This document shows, one piece after another, positions 1 through 9,140 of a stretch of 64,000 nt of DNA. Under the pieces are notes generated by a model that searched no databases, was not told the DNA's origin, and saw nothing but the letters and a program-made list of their open reading frames with translations. Both the position numbers and the translations under genes were made by a program. Positions within the stretch are counted from its first letter, which is position 1; each line of letters opens with the position of its first letter. The DNA comes from Skermania piniformis (GTDB taxonomy: Bacteria; Actinomycetota; Actinomycetes; Mycobacteriales; Mycobacteriaceae), in contig NZ_CP079105.1 in NCBI RefSeq assembly GCF_019285775.1, positions 3,418,603-3,482,602 on the forward strand, written 5' to 3'.

Positions 1-357
1 GGCGTCGCAGCGGCCTATCCGGATCTCTCGCAACGCATTCGACCGGACCGATACGGACTCGGCGGTGACGCCGAGTGCGTGTTCGCCAACGCCGCCGCGG
101 TCGGCAGCTACGTCTGCGTCCTGGGCTCGGCGGCCCGCTACGTCTGGGATCTGTCCGACCGGGATGCCGGCCGGTGGGTGGTGCCGCTCGGCGCCAGCGG
201 CGACCCCCGATCGCCGAATTTCCAGGATCAGACGCCGATCTGGGCCTGCGGCGAGCTGATCACCATCGTGAGCAACTGGTTCGAGCTGCGGGAACACGCG
301 GCATCGGTGCAGGTGGTACCGCCACCTGCCGTCGGAGCGACAGGGGGAGAACAGTGA
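1..357 (+). CDS. Penicillin-acylase-like Ntn hydrolase (S45), C-terminal part only
   Basis: The frame is open from the first base and ends at TGA 355-357, giving the last 118 codons of a longer protein. The stretch with [19 protein letters not shown] followed by NFQDQ and IWACGE matches the C-terminal end of the penicillin acylase beta chain (typical features RWVLPGGQSGNP, then DQ, then W..G). The catalytic N-terminal nucleophile lies outside the window, so activity cannot be judged. The stop overlaps the GTG of the condensation-domain gene by four bases, so it belongs to the siderophore operon. In Pseudomonas the related PvdQ removes a fatty acyl group from a pyoverdine precursor; a similar maturation or deacylation role here is inference. 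Confidence 0.75.
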   Translation, partial: GVAAAYPDLSQRIRPDRYGLGGDAECVFANAAAVGSYVCVLGSAARYVWDLSDRDAGRWVVPLGASGDPRSPNFQDQTPIWACGELITIVSNWFELREHAASVQVVPPPAVGATGGEQ

Positions 358-1946
358 ACGAGTCCGTGCTGACCACCGGAACCATGACGACCGGACCGAC
401 ACCTACCGCAGCGACCACTAGCGGAACGACGAATCTCGGCGACGTGCGAATGCAGCTGCTCCGCCGCCGACTGGTCGCTGCCGGCCTCGCCGCGGACCGC
501 CCAGCAGCACCGCCCGCCGCCACCGCTGCGGGCCTCGGCGCCGCCGAACGCCGGATGTGGAAGATCTACGAACTGGACCCGGCGTCGATCTCGCACAACA
601 TCGGCCTGGTCCTCACCTTCACCGGCGGGTACACCGCCGCCGCGGTGGCCGCGGCATTCGAGCTCATGGTGCGCCGCGCCGAGGTGCTCGGCTCGGTCGT
701 CGCGGTCGGCGCGGACGGCGCACCGCATCGGGTTCGGCCGGCTCCCCGCTCGCCCCACCCGGAGCCGGCCGGCCGCTGGCTCGTGCCGAACGAGGTCTGG
801 GCCTGGGGGAATGGTCCGGTCGGTGCCGACGAAAGCACGGTCGACGATCCGGTCGCACTCGCCCGCGCCGCCTTCGACCTCGGTCGGGAACCACCGATCC
901 GGGCCCGGATCGGGCCCGGCGCCGACGGCAGCGTTCGGCTGACCATGGTGCTGCACCATCTGGCCGTCGACGACACGTCGTGGCCGCTGCTTCTGGGCAC
1001 CTTGGCATCCGGTGTCTGGCCCGGCCCGTCAGCCCCCGGCGGTGCCGTCGAGCCGGTCCCCGGCGGTGCGGCCGAGCCGGTCCCCGGCGGTGCCGTCGAG
1101 CCGGTCCCCGGCGGTACCGCCGTCGGCCGGGCGTTGCGCCATGCCACCGACACCTGGGCCGCCGCCGACGTCCGATATCCGCTGTCCGGGCAGCTGCCGG
1201 CCGACTCGGCCACCGAGAGCTGGCTCGCGCCGCTGGTCGATCGACCCGGCATCCGGCTGCTGCGCCCGGTTGCCACCGACGACGTCGACGCGCTCGGCCG
1301 GGTCGCCCAGGAGATCGGAGCCACCCGCAACGCGCTGCTGATCGCGGTGTGCGCGGTCGGGGTGCATGCGCTGACCGGCTCGACCGATCCCGTGCTGCTG
1401 GTGCCGGTCGACAATCGACGCCCGGGCGAGACCCCGGATCGGGTCGGCTACTGCGGCAACATCGTGCCGATCCGGTTCGTCGTCGACCCGGCCGCCACGA
1501 TCCGAGACACCCTGCGGGATGCGGTTTCTGCGATCTACCGCGCGATGGAGTTCGCCACGGTGGACTACGGCGCGGTACTCACCGCGCTCCGGCAGGCCGG
1601 CGGGCGCTTCCCGGTCGCCGAGGTCATGGCCTCGGTCCGCAACGCTCCCCTGCGTGGCATCCCGGCGCCGCCGGGCCGCCGGGTGAACTGCGAGACCGTG
1701 TTCAACGGCGTCGGGAACTACCCGCTGACCTTCGCCTTCGAGATCGCGCCGGACGACGGCGTGCACCTGGAGTTCGACTACCAGCCCGAGGTCGTCACCG
1801 AGCTGCTGGCCGAGTCTGCCGTCGAGGTGATATCCGAACTCGTGCAGCGGATTCCGGACTCGTTGGAACTCGTCGTGGCGGAGCTCGCCACCGTCCCGCG
1901 CGGCCGCACGCCGCTGGTCACGACCACCGTCATCGCACCGGAATGA
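354..1946 (+). CDS. Stand-alone NRPS condensation domain protein
   Basis: The protein has 530 residues and is about one condensation (C) domain with a 60-residue Ala/Thr-rich lead. The C3 motif HHLAVDD lies at about residues 201-207 (second His and Asp206 fit HHxxxD), and a C5-like stretch PVDNRRPGE with [11 protein letters not shown] follows near 350-370. No adenylation, carrier or thioesterase domain is present. I chose GTG 354, which overlaps the preceding stop (GTGA); frames further upstream run inside the acylase gene. Residues around 228-255 are an in-frame 24-nt tandem repeat. C domains without a carrier commonly release a PCP-bound chain onto a free amine. Here the amine could be the N-hydroxy diamine made by the next two gene products; this is inference. 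Confidence 0.8.
   Translation: MNESVLTTGTMTTGPTPTAATTSGTTNLGDVRMQLLRRRLVAAGLAADRPAAPPAATAAGLGAAERRMWKIYELDPASISHNIGLVLTFTGGYTAAAVAAAFELMVRRAEVLGSVVAVGADGAPHRVRPAPRSPHPEPAGRWLVPNEVWAWGNGPVGADESTVDDPVALARAAFDLGREPPIRARIGPGADGSVRLTMVLHHLAVDDTSWPLLLGTLASGVWPGPSAPGGAVEPVPGGAAEPVPGGAVEPVPGGTAVGRALRHATDTWAAADVRYPLSGQLPADSATESWLAPLVDRPGIRLLRPVATDDVDALGRVAQEIGATRNALLIAVCAVGVHALTGSTDPVLLVPVDNRRPGETPDRVGYCGNIVPIRFVVDPAATIRDTLRDAVSAIYRAMEFATVDYGAVLTALRQAGGRFPVAEVMASVRNAPLRGIPAPPGRRVNCETVFNGVGNYPLTFAFEIAPDDGVHLEFDYQPEVVTELLAESAVEVISELVQRIPDSLELVVAELATVPRGRTPLVTTTVIAPE
1034..1118 (+). repeat. 24-nt in-frame tandem repeat, about 3.5 copies
   Basis: Units start at 1034, 1058, 1082 and 1106. They encode [24 protein letters not shown] and a partial PGGT inside the condensation-domain protein. 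Copies 1 and 3 are identical over 24 nt and copy 2 differs at two bases. The repeat falls between the HHxxxD motif and the second half of the domain and is probably a flexible surface loop. Confidence 0.9.
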
Positions 1947-3514
1947 GGCTCGCCGTGTCCGAAGAACACCCGGTTTCCGCCGAATTCGCTTCCCCCTGGA
2001 CAAATCTCGTCACCTTCGCCGAGCCGACAGCCGGCTGGTCGGCGGCCGGCCGCGGCTTGACCCAGCTCGCCACCGCCATGGCCGGACGCGGGCACGGAGC
2101 ACCGCTGCCGGCGGGTGATCCGACCGAGGTGCTCGCCGCCGTCGCCGCCGAGCTGGGCCGCGCCCAGCTCCCCGAACAGGGCATCGGCGCGGCCGCCGCA
2201 CTGGACCGGCTGGCGGACGTGATCGCCCGCTACGGAATCGATCTCACCCACAAGCTGACCGCCGCACACCTGCAACCACCGCCGCTGACCGTGGCCGTGA
2301 TCGCCGATGCCCTGGCCAGTGCGAGCAACGCCTCGTTGGACACCTACGACTCCGGTCCGGCCACGCTCGCCATCGAGCGGTGGGCGATCAGCACGCTGAT
2401 CCGGCTGGTCGGGTTCTCCGACGCAGCGGGCGGCGTGTTCGGTCCCGGTGGTTCCTACTCCAACCTGCTCGGGCTGTTGGTCGCCCGCGATCACACTGCC
2501 GCCCGGCACGGGTTCGACATCCGCCGGCACGGCGTGCGCGCGCTGCCCCGACCGGTGGTGCTCTGCTCGCAGCTCACCCATTTCTCGATCCACCGGGCCT
2601 GCGCGGCGCTGGGCCTCGGCGAGCAGGCGGTCCGGCCGGTGCCGGTCGGTCCGGACCAGCGGATGATCCCCGAAGCACTCGATGCCGAACTCGCCGGCCT
2701 CACCGCCGACGAGCTGCCGGTCGCGATCGTCGCTACCGCCGGCACCACCGATTTCGGCAGCGTCGACCCACTCCCGGAGATCGCCGCGATCGCCGCCCGC
2801 TACCGGGTGTGGCTGCACGTCGACGCGGCCTACGGCTTCGGCTCGTTGTTCTCCGATCGGCTCGCGCCGCTGCTGACCGGCATCGATCGCGCCGACTCGA
2901 TCACGCTCGACCTGCACAAGGTCGGCTGGCAACCGGCCGCGGCCGGCGTGCTGCTGCTTTCCGAGGTCGAGCGGTTCGCCTCGCTCAGCCGGTCGGTGGC
3001 GTACCTCAACCCCGACGACGACATCGAGGCTGGTTACGGCGGGCTGCTCGGCCAGACGCTGCAGACCACCCGGCGTCCGGACGCGCTCAAGGTGGCGGCC
3101 ACGTTCCTGACCTACGGCCGGCGCGGGCTGGGCGAGATGCTCGACACCTGCCACGACATCGCCCGCTACGCCGAACGCCGGATCGTCGCCGAACCACAAC
3201 TGGAGTTGATCGCCCCGGCGACCATGACCACCGTGGTGTTCCGGTACCGGTGCGAAGATCTGGACCTCGACCAGGTCAACGCCGAGTTGCGGCGACGCCT
3301 GATCAGCTCCGGCATCGCCCTGATCGGCCGCACCGACGTACGGGTCCGCGGCGACGGGGCGGCGCGCACCTGCCTGAAGCTCACCCTGCTCAATCCGGAA
3401 GCCACCGAAACCGACATCGACGCGTTGTTCGACCAGCTGCGCCGGGTAGGGCTCGAGGTCGAGTCGGAGGGGCTGCCGGACGGCCAGGACGAGATGGTGA
3501 CCGCCCGTGACTGA
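1943..3514 (+). CDS. PLP-dependent group II amino acid decarboxylase (DesA-like)
   Basis: This is a 523-residue pyridoxal-phosphate decarboxylase of the AADC / diaminobutyrate / DesA family. Family features are NASLDTYDSG near residue 131, GGSYSNL near 170, the HVDAAYG PLP-Asp motif near 292, and DLHK with the Schiff-base Lys at about 326. In desferrioxamine pathways DesA turns lysine into cadaverine; lysine, ornithine and diaminobutyrate relatives are too similar to separate by eye. ATG 1943 overlaps the upstream stop (ATGA). The 3' end overlaps the following N-monooxygenase gene by 8 nt. The pair decarboxylase plus N-monooxygenase is diagnostic of making an N-hydroxylated amine or diamine for a hydroxamate siderophore. 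Confidence 0.85.
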   Translation: MRLAVSEEHPVSAEFASPWTNLVTFAEPTAGWSAAGRGLTQLATAMAGRGHGAPLPAGDPTEVLAAVAAELGRAQLPEQGIGAAAALDRLADVIARYGIDLTHKLTAAHLQPPPLTVAVIADALASASNASLDTYDSGPATLAIERWAISTLIRLVGFSDAAGGVFGPGGSYSNLLGLLVARDHTAARHGFDIRRHGVRALPRPVVLCSQLTHFSIHRACAALGLGEQAVRPVPVGPDQRMIPEALDAELAGLTADELPVAIVATAGTTDFGSVDPLPEIAAIAARYRVWLHVDAAYGFGSLFSDRLAPLLTGIDRADSITLDLHKVGWQPAAAGVLLLSEVERFASLSRSVAYLNPDDDIEAGYGGLLGQTLQTTRRPDALKVAATFLTYGRRGLGEMLDTCHDIARYAERRIVAEPQLELIAPATMTTVVFRYRCEDLDLDQVNAELRRRLISSGIALIGRTDVRVRGDGAARTCLKLTLLNPEATETDIDALFDQLRRVGLEVESEGLPDGQDEMVTARD

Positions 3515-4832
3515 GGACCCGAGCGGCACCGACCCGGTCGACATCCTGGCGATCGGCTGCGGCCCGTTCAATCTGGGCTTGGCCGCGCTCGCCGCGCCGA
3601 TCGACGACCTCGACATCGTCGTCCTCGACTCGGTCGACACATTCCGCTGGCATCCCGGATTGCTCTTCGACGAGGCAAAACTGCAAGTCAGCTTCCTGTC
3701 CGATCTGGTTTCCCTGGTCGATCCGACCCATCCGATGTCGTTTCTGGCCTACCTCGCCGACGTCGACCGGCTCTACCCGTTCCTGGTCCGAGAGCAGTTC
3801 TTTCCCACCCGCCGCGAGTACGAGGCCTACCTGCTCTGGGCGGTCGAGCGGCTCTCGCCGACGCTGCGGTTCGGCCACGCGGTCGAGGCGGTGCAGTGGG
3901 ACGGTTCGGTGTTTCAGGTCACCGCCACCACCTCCGCCGGAAACCGGGTCGGCTACGCGGCCCGGCACGTGGTCGTCGGGGTCGGCACCGAGCCGTGGAT
4001 TCCCGCCGTACTCGCCCCCGCGGCACCGAATCTGGTGCACAGCAGCGACTACCTGAATCACCGCGACCGAGCGCATGCGGCCGACACCGTGACCGTGATC
4101 GGGTCCGGCCAATCGGGCGCGGAGATCGTCGTCGACCTGTTGGAGGCGAATCTCGCCGGTGGTCCGGCGGTGCGCTGGTGGACCCGGACCCCATGGTTCG
4201 CGCCGCTGGACTTCACCAAGCTGTCGCTGGAGATGACCACGCCGGGGTATATGGATTACTTCCACGGTCTACCGGAGGCAACCCGGGACCGGGTCCGAGC
4301 CGGCCACTGGCAGTTCCACAAAGGCATTTCCACCGACACCCTCGACCGGCTGCACGACCTGCTCTACCGGCGCGAGCTGCTCGGCCGGTCGGCCCCGGTG
4401 CAACTGCGCAACGGGGTCGGTGTCGCCGGAGTCGACCCGACACCGGCGGGACGGCTGCGGATCCGGGCCCGGCACACCGACACCGGGTCGGTGATACAGC
4501 ACACCACCGATCTGGTCGTCGCCGCCACCGGCTACCGGTACCGCGAGCAGAACTTCTTGGCCCCGTTGGAATCTCGTCTCCGCCGCGACTCCCGGGGCCG
4601 CCTGGTGGTCGAGCAGGAGCACGCCGTCGCCACCGATCCGGAACTCACCGGACGGCTGTTCGTCGCGAACGCCGAGGCGCACAGTCACGGCGTGTCGGCA
4701 CCGAACCTGGACATCGGTGCCGTCCGCAACGCCCGGATCATCAACGCCGTCCTCGGCCGTCCGGCCTACCGGTTACCCCGCCGCACCGCGTTCACCAGCT
4801 TCGACATAACCGACGACGAACTCGCCGAGTAG
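3507..4832 (+). CDS. Amine/diamine N-monooxygenase (IucD/DesB/PvdA family)
   Basis: A 441-residue class B flavin N-hydroxylase. It shows the FAD motif GCGPFNLGL at residues 17-25, the family stretch WHPGLLFDEAKLQVSFLSDLV near 49-70, the NADPH-binding GSGQSGAE starting near 199, and the C-terminal ATGY motif at about 340-343. The family hydroxylates the terminal amine of lysine, ornithine or cadaverine/putrescine, the first step to a hydroxamate. Its position directly after a decarboxylase favours a free diamine as substrate (DesB-like), which is inference. GTG 3507 overlaps the decarboxylase stop. It is expected to be cytoplasmic and to need FAD, NADPH and oxygen. Confidence 0.9.
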   Translation: MTEDPSGTDPVDILAIGCGPFNLGLAALAAPIDDLDIVVLDSVDTFRWHPGLLFDEAKLQVSFLSDLVSLVDPTHPMSFLAYLADVDRLYPFLVREQFFPTRREYEAYLLWAVERLSPTLRFGHAVEAVQWDGSVFQVTATTSAGNRVGYAARHVVVGVGTEPWIPAVLAPAAPNLVHSSDYLNHRDRAHAADTVTVIGSGQSGAEIVVDLLEANLAGGPAVRWWTRTPWFAPLDFTKLSLEMTTPGYMDYFHGLPEATRDRVRAGHWQFHKGISTDTLDRLHDLLYRRELLGRSAPVQLRNGVGVAGVDPTPAGRLRIRARHTDTGSVIQHTTDLVVAATGYRYREQNFLAPLESRLRRDSRGRLVVEQEHAVATDPELTGRLFVANAEAHSHGVSAPNLDIGAVRNARIINAVLGRPAYRLPRRTAFTSFDITDDELAE

Positions 4833-4866
4833 GCCCGCCGAACCCCCACCGTCCCAAGGAGTTGCC

Positions 4867-5133
4867 ATGCCCGACAGCACCATCCCCGACAGCACCGACA
4901 GCATCCGGACCGAACTACACCGCATCCTGGAAGACGATCTCGATCTCTCGCTGACCGACGTCGCGCCGTCCGCCCGCTTGGTCGACGACCTCGGCATCGA
5001 CTCGGTGGCGTTCGCCATCGGGGTGGTCGCGATCGAGGAGCGACTCGGCGTCCGGCTGACCGAGAAGGAGATCGCCGACGCGGTGTCGGTGGCCGACCTG
5101 GAACAACTGATCCGTTCGAAGGTGATCACGTGA
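4867..5133 (+). CDS. Acyl carrier protein (MbtL-like role)
   Basis: An 88-residue carrier protein with the phosphopantetheine site LGIDSVAF; Ser46 is the expected attachment residue. Helix-2 and helix-3 features [26 protein letters not shown] follow. A good ribosome site AAGGAG (4855-4860) precedes ATG 4867 after a 34-nt gap, the only real gap in this operon. The N-terminus carries a 15-nt duplication ([10 protein letters not shown]). The next gene is an acyl-ACP dehydrogenase starting four bases before its stop. By analogy with the mycobacterial mbtL-mbtN pair, it probably holds the siderophore fatty acyl chain while it is desaturated. Confidence 0.9.
   Translation: MPDSTIPDSTDSIRTELHRILEDDLDLSLTDVAPSARLVDDLGIDSVAFAIGVVAIEERLGVRLTEKEIADAVSVADLEQLIRSKVIT
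4870..4899 (+). repeat. 15-nt tandem duplication at the ACP N-terminus
   Basis: Two adjacent 15-nt units (4870-4884 and 4885-4899), encoding PDSTI and PDSTD directly after the start Met, are identical at 12 of 15 positions. It lies in the disordered lead before helix 1. Confidence 0.7.
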
Positions 5134-6281
5134 CGATCGCGGGCTACGCCGAGCTGCTCGACCGCGCCTTCGACGATCGAGTAGTCGCCTGGACCGAACA
5201 AGCCGAGGTCGACGGGAAGTTTCCCCGCCACCTGCTCGAACATCTGGGCGCGGCCGACGTGTTCCGCCGTAAGTGGGCCGATCGCAAGACGACCGACCTG
5301 GCCGAACACTTTGCGCTCGCGGCGCGGCTCGGCACCCTGGGTTCGGCCGGCATCGGAGTCGGGGTCAGCCTGCATGATTCGGCGATCGCGATCCTGCGCC
5401 GGTTCGCCCGCAACGATTTCCATCGCACGTTGACCGAGCAGGCGATCGCCGCGGAGGCGGTGCTGTGCATCGGCGCGTCGGAAGAAAGCGGCGGGTCGGA
5501 CCTCCAACACGCCCGAACCCGGATCGAGCCCGACGGCAGCGGGTTCCGGGTGATCGGCACCAAAAAGTTCGTCTCGCTGTCGCCGATCGCCGACTACATC
5601 CTCGTCGTCGGCCGGGATCAACGCACCTCCCCCGTCGGCACCGCCGACGGGGGAAACGTCGCGCTCGTGATAGTGCCGACCGCGCAGGTCACGATCGCCG
5701 AGCCCTACCGGAAGCTGGGCGCCGCACCGCTGGACACGGCCGCCGTCGAGCTGGACACCTGGGTGCCCGCGGACGCGCTGATCGCTCGGGCCGGAACCGG
5801 ACTTGCGGTGATCAGCTGGGGGCTGGCGCACGAACGGTTCTCCGTCGCCGGACAGATCGCCGCCGCCTGCGAGGTGATGCTGGGTGTCGCGCTGGCCCGG
5901 ATGGTCGACCGGCACCAGTTCGGCAAGCGGCTCTACGACCATCAGGCGCTGCGGTTGCGGATCGCCGATCTGCAGTCGCGGGTCGACGTACTGCGGTATT
6001 CGCTGGCCGGCGTCGCGGCCGAAGGCCGGATCAACCTGCGTACCGCCGCGGCGCTGAAGGCGACCGCCGCCGGCCTCGGCGAACAGGTCGCCTCCGAGTG
6101 TCTGCACATCTTCGGCGGCATCGGCTACCTGGACACCGGGCTACCGGTCGGTCGGTGGTGGCGCGACATGAAACTCGCCCGGGTCGGCGGCGGAACCGAC
6201 GAGGTGTTGTGGGAGCTGGTGGCCGCCGCGATGAAGCCCGACGAGGAACGGTATCGGACGATGATGGAGACCCAGTCGTGA
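5130..6281 (+). CDS. Acyl-ACP/acyl-CoA dehydrogenase (MbtN-like)
   Basis: A 383-residue flavoprotein of the acyl-CoA dehydrogenase superfamily. It has [10 protein letters not shown] near residues 116-125 and the [13 protein letters not shown] helix near 263. The YEGT motif that carries the catalytic Glu in medium-chain enzymes reads GGGT (residue 354 is Gly). However [10 protein letters not shown] has a Glu at about 235, the position used by isovaleryl-CoA and long-chain enzymes, so dehydrogenation is still plausible. It overlaps the carrier-protein gene by four bases. MbtN desaturates the ACP-bound acyl chain of mycobactin, and the same alpha,beta-desaturation is the likely job here. Confidence 0.8.
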   Translation: MTIAGYAELLDRAFDDRVVAWTEQAEVDGKFPRHLLEHLGAADVFRRKWADRKTTDLAEHFALAARLGTLGSAGIGVGVSLHDSAIAILRRFARNDFHRTLTEQAIAAEAVLCIGASEESGGSDLQHARTRIEPDGSGFRVIGTKKFVSLSPIADYILVVGRDQRTSPVGTADGGNVALVIVPTAQVTIAEPYRKLGAAPLDTAAVELDTWVPADALIARAGTGLAVISWGLAHERFSVAGQIAAACEVMLGVALARMVDRHQFGKRLYDHQALRLRIADLQSRVDVLRYSLAGVAAEGRINLRTAAALKATAAGLGEQVASECLHIFGGIGYLDTGLPVGRWWRDMKLARVGGGTDEVLWELVAAAMKPDEERYRTMMETQS

Positions 6282-7510
6282 GCAATGTCGAGCTGGTCCC
6301 GGCCGACCTCACCTACCTGTACCTGGACCGCCGGCACTACCCGATGCATTGGGCGATGGTGCTCGAGCTGGCACCGACCGGCCCGCGACTGACCCTGGAA
6401 CAGCTGCGCGCCCGGGTTGCCGAGCGCAGCACCCTGTTCGAGCTGTTCCGGTTCCGGATCCGGCGTGGTCGGGTCCGGATGCCGCGGGCGACGGCGGCCG
6501 CGACGATCGAGGTGTCCCGCCACGTCACCGAGGTGACCTTCGACGGCGACGTCACCGTGCGGCTGGGCGAACGGATGGCCACCCGGCTGTCGACGTCGAC
6601 CCCGCGCTGGCACGTCACCCTGCTCACGCCCCGCGCCGGCGGCGCGCAGTTCCTCCTCGTCCGGGTGCACCACGCGCTCTCCGACGGCATCGCCGGGGCG
6701 GCGTTCGCCGCGCTGCTCGCCGACGGCACCACGGACGACCTGCGCGAGTTCGAGCGGTTCGCGACCAGCCCCCGGTTCCGCACCGGCCCGATCGACCCGG
6801 GCGCCCGCGCCGGCGCCGAGGCCGCGTTCGGTGAACAGTGGCTGGCCGGCAGCGAAGGACGCGGCTGGCCCCGGCTCACCGACGGCGGCCGGCGCGAGGT
6901 CGGGTTGGCCCACGTCGCTACCCGGGAACTGCGCAAAGCCGCCCGGCGACACGACGCGACCGTGCACGAGTACGTGCTCGCCACGATCGGGCGCACGCTG
7001 GCGGCGGCCCCACCCGCCGGATCCGCGGCGAAGGTGGTCCGGGTGACCCTGCCGGTGACCAACGATCCCGACTTCCGGCACACCGGCAACGCGGTATCGA
7101 TCGCCCTGATCAACCTGCCCGGCGGCGAGACCGGGCTCGACGCACAGCTCGAGCGCAGCCGCACCGAACTGGCGTTGGTCGAGACGCGCCGGCCCCACCT
7201 GGCCGTCGCCGCTCCGGACACCCCACCGAACGCCCCCTGGCTGGTACAGCGCGTGGTCGCCGGGCGGGCGATGCGGCGACTCGATCCCGACATCCACGTC
7301 GGGATCAACCCGGGCTTCGCCACGGTCCGCTCGGTGCTCGGGACCGAGATCGTCGGGCTCACCGCGCTTTCGCCGCTGGTCGGCTATTCGTTCTCGGTCA
7401 CCTGCCTGGTCCTCGGCCGCCACACGTCGTTCGGGGTGGTCGCCGACCCGGATGCGGTGGGCGTCGGCTACGCCGGGAACTTCGCCGAAAAGTTCACCCG
7501 GGCGCTCTGA
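6278..7510 (+). CDS. WS/DGAT-type O/N-acyltransferase
   Basis: A 410-residue protein with the wax-ester-synthase / DGAT active-site motif [10 protein letters not shown]; the histidines are at about 131-132. The N-terminal [26 protein letters not shown] fits the family opening, and the C-terminal part has [10 protein letters not shown]. It is shorter than typical wax synthases (about 450-480). GTG 6278 overlaps the upstream stop. It ends the operon; 67 nt separate it from the next gene. Structural relatives of C domains share HHxxxDG. Its likely role is to move the ACP-bound fatty acyl group to the hydroxylamine or amine of the siderophore diamine, as MbtK does in mycobacteria with an unrelated GNAT fold. 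This assignment is inference. Confidence 0.75.
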   Translation: MSNVELVPADLTYLYLDRRHYPMHWAMVLELAPTGPRLTLEQLRARVAERSTLFELFRFRIRRGRVRMPRATAAATIEVSRHVTEVTFDGDVTVRLGERMATRLSTSTPRWHVTLLTPRAGGAQFLLVRVHHALSDGIAGAAFAALLADGTTDDLREFERFATSPRFRTGPIDPGARAGAEAAFGEQWLAGSEGRGWPRLTDGGRREVGLAHVATRELRKAARRHDATVHEYVLATIGRTLAAAPPAGSAAKVVRVTLPVTNDPDFRHTGNAVSIALINLPGGETGLDAQLERSRTELALVETRRPHLAVAAPDTPPNAPWLVQRVVAGRAMRRLDPDIHVGINPGFATVRSVLGTEIVGLTALSPLVGYSFSVTCLVLGRHTSFGVVADPDAVGVGYAGNFAEKFTRAL

Positions 7511-7577
7511 CCGGCCGGGTGCTGCGTGGTTGAAAACCGGGCAAGAACGTGACCGGGACATGCAACACTGCACGATC

Positions 7578-9140
7578 ATGACGCCGTCGGCAATGCACTG
7601 GTCCCGCTGGGGTGATCCCGCCAAAGCCCAACCGCTGGACGAATCCGCGCGCGGCATGGTCGAGATGTTCGTGGGGCCGCTGGTGGACGTACCGACGGTC
7701 GAGCTCGAGCAGGTCGTGCTGCCGCCCGTCGGACTGACGGCGGACCAGGTGGCCGGGCTGGCCGCGATCACCGAGGTTGCCACCGATGCCGAATCGCGGA
7801 TCCGGCGTACCCGGGGGAAATCGACACCCGATCTCCTCAAACTCCGCGCCGGCGACGCGGGCGACGCGCCGGACGCCGTCGTGCGTCCCGGATCGCACGA
7901 CGACGTCGTCGCCGTCCTGGCTTACGCCGTCGAACAGCGCATCGCGGTCGTCCCGTTCGGTGGCGGCACGTCGGTCGTCGGCGGGCTCGCCGCCCGGCGC
8001 GACGGCTTCGCCGGTGTCGTCGCGCTCGACCTCGCGCGGATGAAGCGGCTGATCGCCGTCGATCCCGAGTCGCAGACGGCGACGATGGAGCCGGGCCTGC
8101 TCGGCCCCGAAGCCGAAGCCCTCGTCGGCGAGCACGGCTTCACGATTGGGCACTTCCCGCAGAGTTTCGAGTACGCCTCGATCGGCGGCTTCGCGGTCAC
8201 CCGGTCCAGCGGTCAGTCCAGCAGCGGCTACGGCCGCTTCGACTCGCTCGTCGTGGGGCTGCGGGTCGCCACCCCGATCGGCGACCTGACCTCGGGCAGC
8301 GCGCCGGCCAACGCGGCCGGGCCCGATCTGCGCGAGCTCGTGATGGGCTCGGAGGGCGCGTTCGGCGTGGTCACCGAAGTCACCGTCCGGGTCCGGCCGC
8401 TGCCGGCCGAGAAGGTCTACGAGACGTGGCGATTCCCGTCGTTCACCCAAGGTGCGGCGGCCATGCGGGTGTTGCGGCAGGAAGGCATCGCGCCGACCGT
8501 GCTGCGGCTCTCCGACGAGCTGGAAACCATGGTCAACCTCGCCGACCCGGCCTCGATCGGCGCCGCGGGAGACGGGGGCTGCCTCATGGTCGCCGGCTTC
8601 GAAGGCACCGCCGCAGCCGTCGAGTTGCGCCGCTCGCTGGTCACGGCCCGGCTGACCGAGCTCGGCGGCACCGACCTCGGCGTCGACGAAGCCTGGGCCA
8701 CCGGCCGATACAACGGTCCCTACCTGCGCGACTCGCTGCTGGACCTCGGCATCCTGGTCGAGACGCTGGAGACCGCAACCTTCTGGTCCAACCTGACCCG
8801 GCTGTACGACGGCGTGAAGTCCGCGCTGGCCGCGAGCCTGCCGAATCCGATTGTGCTATGTCATATCTCGCACGTCTACGACACCGGCTGCTCGCTCTAC
8901 TTCACCGTGGCCGCGCGCGTAGCGGGCGACCCGATCGCGCAATGGCGCGCGGCCAAGGCTGCTGCCTCGGACGCGATGATCGACGCCGGGGCCACCATCA
9001 CCCACCACCATGCGATCGGCACCGATCACAAGCCCTGGCTGGCCCGTGAGATCGGTCCGGTCGGCGTCGAAATCCTGCGCGCCGTGAAGGAGCGCGTCGA
9101 CCCCACCGGCATCCTCAACCCGGGCATCCTCATCCCGTGA
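7578..9140 (+). CDS. FAD-binding oxidase, alkyl-DHAP-synthase-like (Rv2251 type)
   Basis: A 520-residue vanillyl-alcohol-oxidase-fold flavoprotein. The FAD-binding PFGGGTSVVGG lies near residue 127, the family stretch SFEYASIGGFAVTRSSGQSS near 195, and a C-terminal HHHAIGTDH near 475 fits the alkyl-DHAP synthase / D-lactate-dehydrogenase-like group. The protein ends DPTGILNPGIL, the usual end of this family. ATG 7578 is chosen; ATG 7593 (MHWSRWGDP) is equally good because relatives begin close to the WGDP motif. GTGA coupling to the lipid kinase gene reproduces the M. tuberculosis Rv2251-Rv2252 pair, as I remember it. The true substrate in actinobacteria is not known to me. Confidence 0.8.
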   Translation: MTPSAMHWSRWGDPAKAQPLDESARGMVEMFVGPLVDVPTVELEQVVLPPVGLTADQVAGLAAITEVATDAESRIRRTRGKSTPDLLKLRAGDAGDAPDAVVRPGSHDDVVAVLAYAVEQRIAVVPFGGGTSVVGGLAARRDGFAGVVALDLARMKRLIAVDPESQTATMEPGLLGPEAEALVGEHGFTIGHFPQSFEYASIGGFAVTRSSGQSSSGYGRFDSLVVGLRVATPIGDLTSGSAPANAAGPDLRELVMGSEGAFGVVTEVTVRVRPLPAEKVYETWRFPSFTQGAAAMRVLRQEGIAPTVLRLSDELETMVNLADPASIGAAGDGGCLMVAGFEGTAAAVELRRSLVTARLTELGGTDLGVDEAWATGRYNGPYLRDSLLDLGILVETLETATFWSNLTRLYDGVKSALAASLPNPIVLCHISHVYDTGCSLYFTVAARVAGDPIAQWRAAKAAASDAMIDAGATITHHHAIGTDHKPWLAREIGPVGVEILRAVKERVDPTGILNPGILIP

